A stretch of DNA of 64,000 nt, from positions 1,004,001-1,068,000 of the forward strand of contig NC_015574.1 of the NCBI RefSeq assembly GCF_000214725.1, read 5' to 3'. The stretch comes from Methanobacterium paludis (GTDB taxonomy: Archaea > Methanobacteriota > Methanobacteria > Methanobacteriales > Methanobacteriaceae). The notes under the pieces were generated by a model. The model was given only the letters and a program-made list of their open reading frames with translations, was not told where the DNA came from and searched no databases. A program made the translations under genes and the position numbers. Below are positions 54,951 to 62,156 of the stretch, one piece after another. Position 1 is the stretch's first letter, and each line of letters begins with the position of its first letter.

Positions 54951-55052
54951 TAATACTTTCTATAACAAAATACTAAGAATATTTTCATATTATGCAATAT
55001 TATAAGATATTTTCTTAAAATTTATAGAATATTGTTCAATTGAATAATTGAT

Positions 55053-55155
55053 ATTGCTTTTGCGTATACCAAGTTAAGGATTTTCAGAATTTTGGATTAA
55101 AATATGAGTGAATAACTTAAGAATTTTAGCCCATTTAAAAGAGGTATTGATGTTT
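55053..55155 (-). promoter_or_regulatory. distal conserved upstream block of gene D
   Basis: Same word order as the blocks upstream of genes B and C, about 330-430 bases before the gene D start. Confidence 0.6.
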
Positions 55156-55526
55156 TAGGCCTTTAATAAGGCGTTTTTAGTGGTGAGTTTAATACCATAA
55201 AAAGATTCTTTTACTAAACATTGATAGATGATAATATTGTTTTTTAAAAAAAAGAGATTAAATATCAAGTTAGTTTCCATTTTAGATATTTATTGATTAA
55301 TTAAAGAGAAAAGTCTTTTTTAATATTTTAAAAAATAAAAAAATAAAAAAAAGGTTTAAATTTTTTACACTCGAAGAAACCATTGGATCCATTGGAAACT
55401 CCAACAGATACAACTTTTTTTATTTAAAGCTGCAGGTTACTGGGTGTATTTAGTGTCTGGTGTATTTGTCCTAACGGATTAATATTTATAAATCCGATCC
55501 CTGAAACTATTCTTGTCGAGTCTCTC
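55156..55526. other. gap downstream of surface gene E
   Basis: Low-complexity A/T runs, including A-rich stretches that read as T-runs on the gene E transcript and could terminate it. ACTCCAACAGATACAAC near 55395 resembles words downstream of genes C and F. Confidence 0.4.
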
Positions 55527-55817
55527 TTACCTGAAGCCTATCCTATTGTTGAATCTGTTGAAATCGTTGAATCTGTTGAATCGGTGGAATCTGTTGAATC
55601 TAAAGTTGTTGCAGCCGCAGTTCCAGTTCATCCATGGGTCCCAGCTGTTCCAGTTCCAATATCCATCGTTCCAACCATCGTTGCAACAACATTTCTGGAA
55701 ATGTGCACCTGGGCCACATCCACCTCTAGGAGCTGCTGATGCTGCTCCACAAATTACTAATGCAAAAACGAGAGTTAATGCAAATATTACAGCTCGGTTT
55801 TGCATATTCTTTTGCAT
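55527..55817 (-). CDS. small secreted Cys/Trp/Asn-rich protein (surface gene E)
   Basis: A 96-residue protein. ATG follows AGAGGTGAAAAA. The signal peptide (about 1-29) ends Ala-Ser-Ala-Ala. The mature part has Cys-Cys-Cys-Asn, Asp-Pro-Trp-Met-Asn-Trp-Asn-Cys-Gly-Cys-Asn (shared with gene C), then Arg-Phe-Asn repeats (Phe-Asn-Arg-Phe). It looks like a miniature of gene C. No known family. Confidence 0.7.
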   Translation of the reverse strand: MQKNMQNRAVIFALTLVFALVICGAASAAPRGGCGPGAHFQKCCCNDGWNDGYWNWNSWDPWMNWNCGCNNFRFNRFHRFNRFNDFNRFNNRIGFR

Positions 55818-56010
55818 TTTTTCACCTCTGTTTCAATTTATTTTTATCAATTAATAGGTGGGAAACTGAGGATCTATAACTTTATTTCCACAAAATCCTA
55901 AAAAAAAGTTTAATGGGTTTATGTGGAAATCACAGGTTTATACCAATTCCTCAAAAATCCCACTTTTGGTTGATACATCCAATCAACGTGTTATTATATA
56001 TATTTCAATT
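55818..56010 (-). promoter_or_regulatory. structured promoter-leader, copy E
   Basis: Outer helix: TATCAA (55845-55850) with TTGATA (55970-55975), GTGGGA (55858-55863) with TCCCAC (55958-55963). Inner hairpin: TTTCCACA (55885-55892) with TGTGGAAA (55922-55929), a perfect 8-bp stem. Start-site palindrome GTTGAT (55969-55974) with ATCAAC (55982-55987). TATA candidate TTATTATATATA near 55990. Confidence 0.75.
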
Positions 56011-56137
56011 AATTTAACATTTTCTACTACAAAAATATAGAAATATTTTTATATTATGTGATAATAGCTGATTTTTACTAAAAATTATACTTAACTGTTC
56101 AATTTTATAATGTGTATTGTTTATAAATGCAAACAGT

Positions 56138-56215
56138 TTTTAGAATTTTGGATTAAAATATGGGTGAAAGCTTAAGGATTTTAACCCATTTAAAAGTAGT
56201 ATCTATATTTTTAGC
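56138..56215 (-). promoter_or_regulatory. distal conserved upstream block of gene E
   Basis: TTTTAGAATTTTGGATTAAAAT, GGGTGAAAGCTTAAGGATTTTAA and CCCATTTAAAAG follow in the same order as in the other blocks (shown here in pieces). Confidence 0.55.
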
Positions 56216-56478
56216 ATTTTATATGGGTTTTTTTATTGTGAGTTTAATTTTTAAGAGAGTTTCTATTATTTAAAACGTTTCTAGTTATTAAATAAAAAAA
56301 GAACGCTTTATAAATTCAGTTTCATTTATTTAATTTCAAAAAAATAAAAAAATAAAGGATTTAATTTTTTTTATTCCACTTTCCCTTTACTTTTTTAACA
56401 ATTAAAGACGTGTCCGTTGATACTTACAAACTCAAAGATGTGCGTTTGGTTTTTTAAAAAATGCACTGGTTAAGTTTA
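56216..56478. other. gap downstream of surface gene F
   Basis: AT-rich. A weak hairpin (AAAGGA near 56355, TCCCTTTA near 56382) with flanking A/T runs could be the gene F terminator. Confidence 0.4.
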
Positions 56479-56766
56479 TCATGGGTACCAGTACCAGTTG
56501 TAGTAACGGTGGTTGTTGTGCCAGTACCAATATCTATACCAGTGGTGGTGTCTGTAGTGATGTTTGTGGAAGTAGTATTTAATGTAAGGAGGACAGTGCA
56601 TATAGTAATGAGGATGGAAGTTGTTCATTTGATAGTTGTTCATTTGTTTATGGAACCCTGAGCCAGCAGTTGTGGGGGTGGCTGCCGATGCTGCTCCACA
56701 AAGAACTAATGCAAAAACGAACGTTAATATGAATATTACAGCTCGATTTTGCACATTTTTTTGCAT
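56479..56766 (-). CDS. small secreted His/Tyr/Trp-rich protein (surface gene F)
   Basis: A 95-residue protein. ATG at 56766 follows CGAGGTGAAAAA. After a signal peptide (about 1-29) the mature chain is mostly His, Tyr, Trp, Asn and Arg, with one Cys-Pro-Pro, and ends Trp-Tyr-Trp-Tyr-Pro. No anchor and no known family. Very aromatic, basic secreted chains of this sort could bind wall polymers or metals. Confidence 0.68.
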   Translation of the reverse strand: MQKNVQNRAVIFILTFVFALVLCGAASAATPTTAGSGFHKQMNNYQMNNFHPHYYMHCPPYIKYYFHKHHYRHHHWYRYWYWHNNHRYYNWYWYP

Positions 56767-56955
56767 TTTTTCACCTCGTTTCATCATTTATCAATTAATA
56801 AGTGGGAAAACTGAGGATCTATTCTAATCTTCTTTCCACAAAATCCTAAAAAAAAGTTTAATGGGTTTATGTGGAAATCACATGTTTATACCAATTCCTC
56901 AAAATCCCACTTTTGGTTGATACATCCAATCAACGTGTTATTATATAACTTTCAA
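56767..56955 (-). promoter_or_regulatory. structured promoter-leader, copy F
   Basis: Outer helix: TATCAA (56789-56794) with TTGATA (56917-56922), AAGTGGGA (56800-56807) with TCCCACTT (56905-56912). Inner hairpin: TTTCCACA (56833-56840) with TGTGGAAA (56870-56877). Start-site palindrome GTTGAT (56916-56921) with ATCAAC (56929-56934). TATA candidate TTATTATATAAC near 56939. The leader would be about 150 nt. Confidence 0.77.
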
Positions 56956-57346
56956 TTAATTTAACACTTTCTACTACAAAAATATAGAAATATTTTTAAA
57001 TTATGCAATAATATGTGGTTTTTTATTAATATTAATATTAAACTGTTCAATTAGATTACTACTTTAGATGTTATAAGTAACAATTTTTAGAATTTTAGAT
57101 TACAGAACAATTCAGTGATTTCAATCCATTTTAAAGCAGCATTCAAAGTTCTGGTTGAGCATACTACTTTATTTTCATTTGTAGATTAACCACAATATTT
57201 TTATATCATAATACATAACAATTGTTATATAACTAAATTGAGGGTAATTTTTGGATTAAACTTGGTAAAAAAGTATTAAAATAATTATAAGACCCTAACC
57301 AACAAAAAAAATTCAATATAATTTTAAGTATTTCAGGAGGAGTAAT
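56956..57346. other. divergent region between surface gene F and metB-like gene
   Basis: Contains TTTAACACTTTCT and the upstream word CTGTTCAATT on the gene F side. The palindrome upstream of the PLP-enzyme gene is given separately. Confidence 0.5.
57215..57233 (+). promoter_or_regulatory. palindromic operator and TATA box of the metB-like gene
   Basis: ATAACAATTGTTAT (57215-57228) is a perfect 14-bp palindrome that overlaps TTATATAAC (57225-57233), the best TATA box before the PLP-enzyme gene. The same 14 bases occur upstream of the ThiS-like gene. Confidence 0.65.
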
Positions 57347-58501
57347 ATGAAGTTTAACACCAAAACAATACATGCTGGACGGAAACCGTGTCAACTGACC
57401 GGTGCAATCTCAACACCAATCTACCAGACTTCCACGTTTGTATTTGACGATGTGGGAGAACCGGGAGAGTACGATTATTCAAGGACAAATAACCCAACAA
57501 GAAAGGCTCTTGAGGATACCCTGGCAGATCTTGAGGGAGGAGTGGCAGGATTTGCATTTCCAAGTGGTATGGCCGCTGTAACTACAGTGATACATCTTTT
57601 AAGTGCAGGAGACCATGTTGTATGTGCTGATGATACCTACGGAGGTACCCATAGACTTTTTTCAGACATCATGCCCAGGTTTGGCATTGAATTCAGCTTC
57701 ATTCGTCTGGACGATGAAGCGAAGTTAAGAAATGCCATAAAACCAAACACAAAGATGATCTGGGTAGAAACCCCATCGAATCCACTTTTAAACATCACAG
57801 ACCTCGATATGATTTCGAAAGTGGCCAAGGAACAGGACATACTTACGGTTGCCGATAACACCTTTGCAACTCCATACTTCCTTCGGCCAATTGAGCATGG
57901 CATTGACATAGTTCTGCACTCAACAACCAAGTACCTCAACGGCCACTGTGACGTCATAGGCGGTGGGGTTATAACCTCCACAAATAAACTTGCAGAAGAT
58001 GTACACTTCCTATTGAACGGCATGGGAACAAATGCAGCACCATTTGACTCATGGTTGGTTCTTCGAGGTATTAAAACCCTCCCTCTCAGGATGGACAAGC
58101 ATCAGGCTAACGCAATTGCAGTTGCAGAATATCTTAAAGGGCATTCTAAGGTGAAAGAAGTCTTCTATCCGGGTTTACCTGAACATCCGGGCCATGAATT
58201 AGCTGCAAAACAGATGGACGGTTTTGGAGGTGTAGTTTCATTTAAACTTAAATCAGAATCAGATGTTCCATCATTCTTACATGGACTTGATTTATTCCAC
58301 CTTGCAGAGTCTCTTGGAGGTGCTGATTCTCTTGTGGAACATGCAGCAACCATGAGCCATGCGTCAATGGCAGAGGATGCTAGAAGAAAAGCAGGAATAA
58401 CAGACGACCTCATAAGATTATCTATTGGTCTTGAGGATGCAGATGACCTTATTGAGGATCTTTCCAGAGGATTTGATAATGCAGGTAATATTAAGGGCTG
58501 A
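57347..58501 (+). CDS. cystathionine gamma-synthase/lyase family PLP enzyme
   Basis: A 384-residue trans-sulfuration enzyme of the Cys/Met metabolism PLP family. The PLP lysine is Lys195 in His-Ser-Thr-Thr-Lys-Tyr; Tyr-Ser-Arg-Thr-Asn-Asn-Pro-Thr near 44-51 contacts the phosphate, and Ser-Gly-Met-Ala-Ala is also present. It could act as cystathionine gamma-synthase, gamma-lyase or an O-acetylhomoserine sulfhydrylase; these are not separable by eye. AGGAGGAG gives a strong ribosome site. It opens the sulfur-related group. Confidence 0.88.
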   Translation: MKFNTKTIHAGRKPCQLTGAISTPIYQTSTFVFDDVGEPGEYDYSRTNNPTRKALEDTLADLEGGVAGFAFPSGMAAVTTVIHLLSAGDHVVCADDTYGGTHRLFSDIMPRFGIEFSFIRLDDEAKLRNAIKPNTKMIWVETPSNPLLNITDLDMISKVAKEQDILTVADNTFATPYFLRPIEHGIDIVLHSTTKYLNGHCDVIGGGVITSTNKLAEDVHFLLNGMGTNAAPFDSWLVLRGIKTLPLRMDKHQANAIAVAEYLKGHSKVKEVFYPGLPEHPGHELAAKQMDGFGGVVSFKLKSESDVPSFLHGLDLFHLAESLGGADSLVEHAATMSHASMAEDARRKAGITDDLIRLSIGLEDADDLIEDLSRGFDNAGNIKG

Positions 58502-58558
58502 ATTCAACCCCATTCTCCTATTTAAGGTGGTTAATGATCAAAACCTTTATATGTAACG

Positions 58559-58580
58559 ATTGTTATATAACAATTGTTAT
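58559..58580 (+). promoter_or_regulatory. double palindrome upstream of the ThiS-like gene
   Basis: ATTGTTATATAACAAT (58559-58574, 16-bp perfect palindrome) overlaps ATAACAATTGTTAT (58567-58580, 14-bp perfect palindrome). The second is identical to 57215-57228. TTATATAAC within it is a TATA candidate. Confidence 0.65.
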
Positions 58581-58663
58581 TTAAAGTTTGGTGGATATAT
58601 CCCTTACAATTAAGATTTTTAAAGCCTTTAAACTCTTTAACAATTAATGGGAGATTTGGTGGA

Positions 58664-58858
58664 TTGAAAATAAGATTTTCGGAAGATGGTGTTAAGTATA
58701 TTGAAATAGATACAATATCAGTCGAAAATCTATTAAAAAAACTTGTAATAAACCCTTTTGAAGTGGTTGTAACAAGAAATGGCTCAGTACTCCTCGAAGA
58801 CGAAATATTAACAAACAATGACAGCATAAAAATTATCAAGGTTATCCACGGTGGTTAA
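58664..58858 (+). CDS. ThiS/MoaD-like ubiquitin-fold sulfur carrier
   Basis: A 64-residue protein ending Val-Ile-His-Gly-Gly, the C-terminal di-glycine that is thiocarboxylated in ThiS, MoaD and archaeal SAMP proteins. The TTG start at 58664 is chosen because it follows GGGAG and GGTGG and gives Met-Lys-Ile-Arg-Phe, the first beta strand of the fold; longer upstream frames have no ribosome site. It lies between the trans-sulfuration gene and thiI, so sulfur transfer for thiouridine or thiazole is likely. Confidence 0.75.
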   Translation: MKIRFSEDGVKYIEIDTISVENLLKKLVINPFEVVVTRNGSVLLEDEILTNNDSIKIIKVIHGG

Positions 58859-59170
58859 AAACTCATAAGAATGTTGAAATCATAAGAATGTTGAAAAATT
58901 ATGAAGTTCAAAACAACAATGGGATTTCAACACAATGTAAATTCTCAAATTTCAACAATTGATCAAAAACAATAAATTTGAGTTAACTTATGGTCAAAAA
59001 TAGCAGATTGAAGTCAATTATTGATCAAGGTTGCATTTGATCAAAGACCTAAAAATTTAGATCATAAAATTTTGATAAATTTTTATCTTACCGTGATTTC
59101 AAGGCACATGAACTAAAATCCATGTGTCTGGCATGATCTTGAATTTAATGAATAAAGGGGAACTAAAAAA
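58859..59170. other. gap upstream of thiI
   Basis: 312 bases with a 17-bp tandem repeat of CATAAGAATGTTGAAA (58864 and 58881), several TTGATCAA words, and a small hairpin CACATG-10-CATGTG (near 59104-59125) about 45 bases before thiI. No known riboswitch was recognised. Confidence 0.5.
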
Positions 59171-60337
59171 ATGGATAAAAACAAACCCATAATTGTTAGA
59201 TACGGTGAAATAGGCGTAAAAAGTCCTAAAGTAAGGAAAAGATTTGAAAGAAAACTTATATCCAATATAAAAACTTTAATTGATGGTAAGATAGTTTTAG
59301 AACAGGGTAGGATATTTCTTTTCCCTGAAAATTATGAAGAAGCTTTGGAATCTCTTAAAAAAATATGTGGCGTAGTTTCATTCAGCCCCACAGTTTCAAC
59401 AGAGACAAATTACGATTCTATAAAGGCCACGGTTCAGGATTACATAAAAGATCTGATTGAAAAAGGTCAGTTCTCAATTGAAAAATCTTTTGCAGTTAAA
59501 TGCAGAAGAGTGGGAACTCATGACTTCTCAAGCAGGGAAATGGCAGGATTTTGTGGTGCTGCAGTGGTTGACTTAACTGGTGCACCTGTGGACCTATCCA
59601 ATCCTGATTTCAGATTGTTCGTTGAGGTCAGGGATGATAAAACTTACCTGTACCATGAGAAAATTGATGGAGTTGGAGGCCTTCCAATAGGTACACAGGG
59701 TAGGTTGATTGCACTGGTATCTGGAGGTATAGACTCACCTGTTGCATCTTACCTGATGATGAAAAGGGGATGCGATCTCACAATTCTCAACTTCAACAAC
59801 TGTCCCTACACTTCAGGGTCAAGTGAAAAAGTTGTTAAAATTTACGAAAAGCTCAAAGAATATTCTGCAGGCTCTGATTTAAGACTTTATCAGGTAAACT
59901 ATGGTGATTTCCTTAAAAAATGTAAAGATGAGGCACCTGAAAGGATGACATGTGTTCTATGTAAGAGTGGAATGTACCAGATTGCAGAGAAGCTTGCAAA
60001 ACGTGAAAATGCCCTTGCAATTGTTGATGGAAGCAGTGTGGGACAGGTTGCATCACAGACACTTCCAAACATACTGGCAACAAGATATTCAACTTCAATA
60101 CCAGTTTTAAGTCCATTAATCGGCCTTGACAAACTTGAAATTGCTGAAATAGGAAAAAAAATTGGAACCTATGATATCTCCATACTTCCAGACAGTGGAT
60201 GTAAAGCAGCTCCAAAACATCCTGAAACCAATGCTGTACTTGAAAAGGTCCTTGAGGTTAAAAAGGCCATTAACATGGACGAAGAAACCGAAAAAGTATT
60301 TTCATCACTTCATGAAATCGATTTGGATAGTGAATAA
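59171..60337 (+). CDS. thiI: tRNA 4-thiouridine synthase ThiI (no rhodanese domain)
   Basis: A 388-residue enzyme that activates U8 of tRNA with ATP and adds sulfur. N-terminal ferredoxin-like region and THUMP domain (about 60-165), then a PP-loop ATPase with Ser-Gly-Gly-Ile-Asp-Ser at 184-189. There is no rhodanese domain, as usual in methanogens, where cysteines of the core are thought to hold an Fe-S cluster. Candidates here are Cys261 and Cys264 (Cys-Val-Leu-Cys) and Cys344. AAAGGGG precedes the ATG. Confidence 0.92.
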   Translation: MDKNKPIIVRYGEIGVKSPKVRKRFERKLISNIKTLIDGKIVLEQGRIFLFPENYEEALESLKKICGVVSFSPTVSTETNYDSIKATVQDYIKDLIEKGQFSIEKSFAVKCRRVGTHDFSSREMAGFCGAAVVDLTGAPVDLSNPDFRLFVEVRDDKTYLYHEKIDGVGGLPIGTQGRLIALVSGGIDSPVASYLMMKRGCDLTILNFNNCPYTSGSSEKVVKIYEKLKEYSAGSDLRLYQVNYGDFLKKCKDEAPERMTCVLCKSGMYQIAEKLAKRENALAIVDGSSVGQVASQTLPNILATRYSTSIPVLSPLIGLDKLEIAEIGKKIGTYDISILPDSGCKAAPKHPETNAVLEKVLEVKKAINMDEETEKVFSSLHEIDLDSE

Positions 60338-60492
60338 TACTATTTAAATCTTTTAATACTGAAGATACTCCTGATAAACGATGATACAATTAAATAGAAC
60401 ATGTCCTGAGGCCTAATATATCTAAATTTCCATAGCATCTAAATTCAGTGCATTCTAAAGCTTATTTATTACTAAAAAAAGGAGGAAAAAAA

Positions 60493-61320
60493 ATGGCAAT
60501 ATTTTCAAAAGTATCAGAAAAAGATGTGACAAAAGCAATAGTATCAGGATTTGCAGAGGAATTCCTGGATTACGTGGAAAGCGATGTGATCATAATAGGT
60601 GCAGGACCAAGCGGACTTATAGCAGCCAAAAGACTTGCAGAAAACGGAGTTAAAACACTCTTAGTGGAGAGCAACAACTACCTTGGAGGAGGATTCTGGA
60701 TAGGAGGATACCTCATGAACAAGTTAACAGTGAGGGAACCCGGTCAGAGAATCCTTGACGAAGTAGGTGCACCATACGAGAAAGTTCAGGACGGACTTTA
60801 CAGGGCTGCCGGTCCACATGCATGTTCAAAATTAATAGCAGCTACAATGGATGCTGGTGCAAAAGTATTGAACATGACTAAGTTCGACGACGTTGTTGTG
60901 AGGGATGGAAAAGTAGCAGGTGTTGTTATAAACTGGACACCAGTATCAGCACTTCCAAGGGCAATAACATGTGTTGACCCGGTTTCAATCGAATCTAAAA
61001 TTGTTATAGATGCAACAGGCCACGATGCAGTGGTTGTAAAATCATTAGAACAGCGCGGACTCGTTAAAACAGAAGGATTTGAGGGAATGTGGGTTGAAAA
61101 ATCAGAAGACGCAGTAGTTGAAAACACCCAGGAAGTTTACCCGGGAGTATTTGTAACAGGAATGGCAGTTGCAACCACCTACGGAACCCCAAGGATGGGT
61201 CCAACCTTTGGAGGAATGCTTCTCTCCGGAGAAAAAGCAGCAGAAATAATCATAAAACAATTAAAACCAGAATTATCAACTGAGAAAACCGAAGCTGGAC
61301 AGGTAAAAAGGTCAAAATAA
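60493..61320 (+). CDS. thi4: Thi4-type thiazole synthase / ribose-1,5-bisphosphate isomerase-like
   Basis: A 275-residue FAD/NAD-type protein. ATG at 60493 follows GGAGG and is preferred to the longer frame. Gly-Ala-Gly-Pro-Ser-Gly at 36-41 binds the dinucleotide. Thi4 makes the thiamin thiazole precursor from NAD and glycine. In the loop Ala-Ile-Thr-Cys-Val-Asp-Pro, Cys160 aligns by eye with the sulfur-donor cysteine of yeast Thi4, a position that I recall as His in the sulfide-using Methanocaldococcus enzyme. Confidence 0.85.
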   Translation: MAIFSKVSEKDVTKAIVSGFAEEFLDYVESDVIIIGAGPSGLIAAKRLAENGVKTLLVESNNYLGGGFWIGGYLMNKLTVREPGQRILDEVGAPYEKVQDGLYRAAGPHACSKLIAATMDAGAKVLNMTKFDDVVVRDGKVAGVVINWTPVSALPRAITCVDPVSIESKIVIDATGHDAVVVKSLEQRGLVKTEGFEGMWVEKSEDAVVENTQEVYPGVFVTGMAVATTYGTPRMGPTFGGMLLSGEKAAEIIIKQLKPELSTEKTEAGQVKRSK

Positions 61321-61397
61321 AAAAAATATCATTGATCAAATAGACTCAAATAAATTCCAAGATAAAATAAGATACAATACAATGATAGTGATTTTCA

Positions 61398-61853
61398 ATG
61401 GCTTTAAACTCTAAAAACTCATCTGGTGGGATAATAGCAGTTTCCACAAGTCATAAGAAGGGTACAAAAAAGAAAAATATCGAACAGGGTCTTTTAATGG
61501 AAAACTACGGACTTTCAGGTGATGCACACAGCAGTAGTGAAACACACAGACAGATAAGTCTGCTGGCAATAGAGAGCATCAAAAAGATGCAAAATCTTGG
61601 GCTGGACGTTAATCCTGGAGATTTCGCAGAAAACATAACAACCAATGGGATAGAACTCAAGACTCTACCCATTGGAACCAAGTTATCTGCAGGTGTTGGA
61701 ATCCTTGAAGTGACTCAGATCGGTAAAGAATGCCATAATCACTGCGAAATCGGCAGACAAGTAGGAGACTGTATAATGCCCAAGGAAGGCATCTTCTGCA
61801 GGGTAATAACAGGCGGCAAAGTAAAGGTTGGAGATGAGATAAAAATTATTTGA
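61398..61853 (+). CDS. MOSC domain protein
   Basis: A 151-residue stand-alone MOSC (molybdenum cofactor sulfurase C-terminal) domain. Visible marks are Gly-Leu-Ser-Gly-Asp-Ala-His, Arg-Gln-Ile-Ser-Leu-Leu, Pro-Gly-Asp-Phe-Ala-Glu-Asn-Ile and Lys-Glu-Cys-His-Asn-His-Cys. The conserved Cys is expected to carry persulfide sulfur for a metal-sulfur cofactor. It fits the sulfur theme of its neighbours. Confidence 0.85.
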   Translation: MALNSKNSSGGIIAVSTSHKKGTKKKNIEQGLLMENYGLSGDAHSSSETHRQISLLAIESIKKMQNLGLDVNPGDFAENITTNGIELKTLPIGTKLSAGVGILEVTQIGKECHNHCEIGRQVGDCIMPKEGIFCRVITGGKVKVGDEIKII

Positions 61854-62156
61854 TCTAATAATTGTTGATCTTAAATATTTAATTAAAATTTTATCCCTTC
61901 TTTTTTTGTCCTTTCATTATTTAATAGATAAAACTGCTTTTTCTCTAAAAATAAAGTTAAAGCTACCAATTTAATATCTATAAATTAATTTAATAAAGGT
62001 TAACTAAAAAAATTCTAAAATAAAGTTAATCTTAAAAACACTACTAAAATAACGGCTTAAATTTAAATAACAGATTAAAATTTAAAAATAACGTATTAAA
62101 TCTTATAAAATTGAAAAATAATTAAAAAATAAACTAAAAAACAGGAGAAATGATAT
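61854..62156. other. AT-rich gap upstream of pdxS
   Basis: About 300 bases of TTTAAAT-type sequence, with several TATA-like words (for example TTTAATATCTATAAATT near 61971). No hairpin or ORF of note. Confidence 0.45.

Noticed and set aside
47544..56955. The six leaders as a MITE-like mobile element
   Set aside because: They always sit at the same distance before paralogous signal-peptide genes and include the promoter. No target-site duplications or copies elsewhere in the window were seen.
58859..60492. TPP riboswitch before thiI or thi4
   Set aside because: The conserved THI-box words were not found in either leader.
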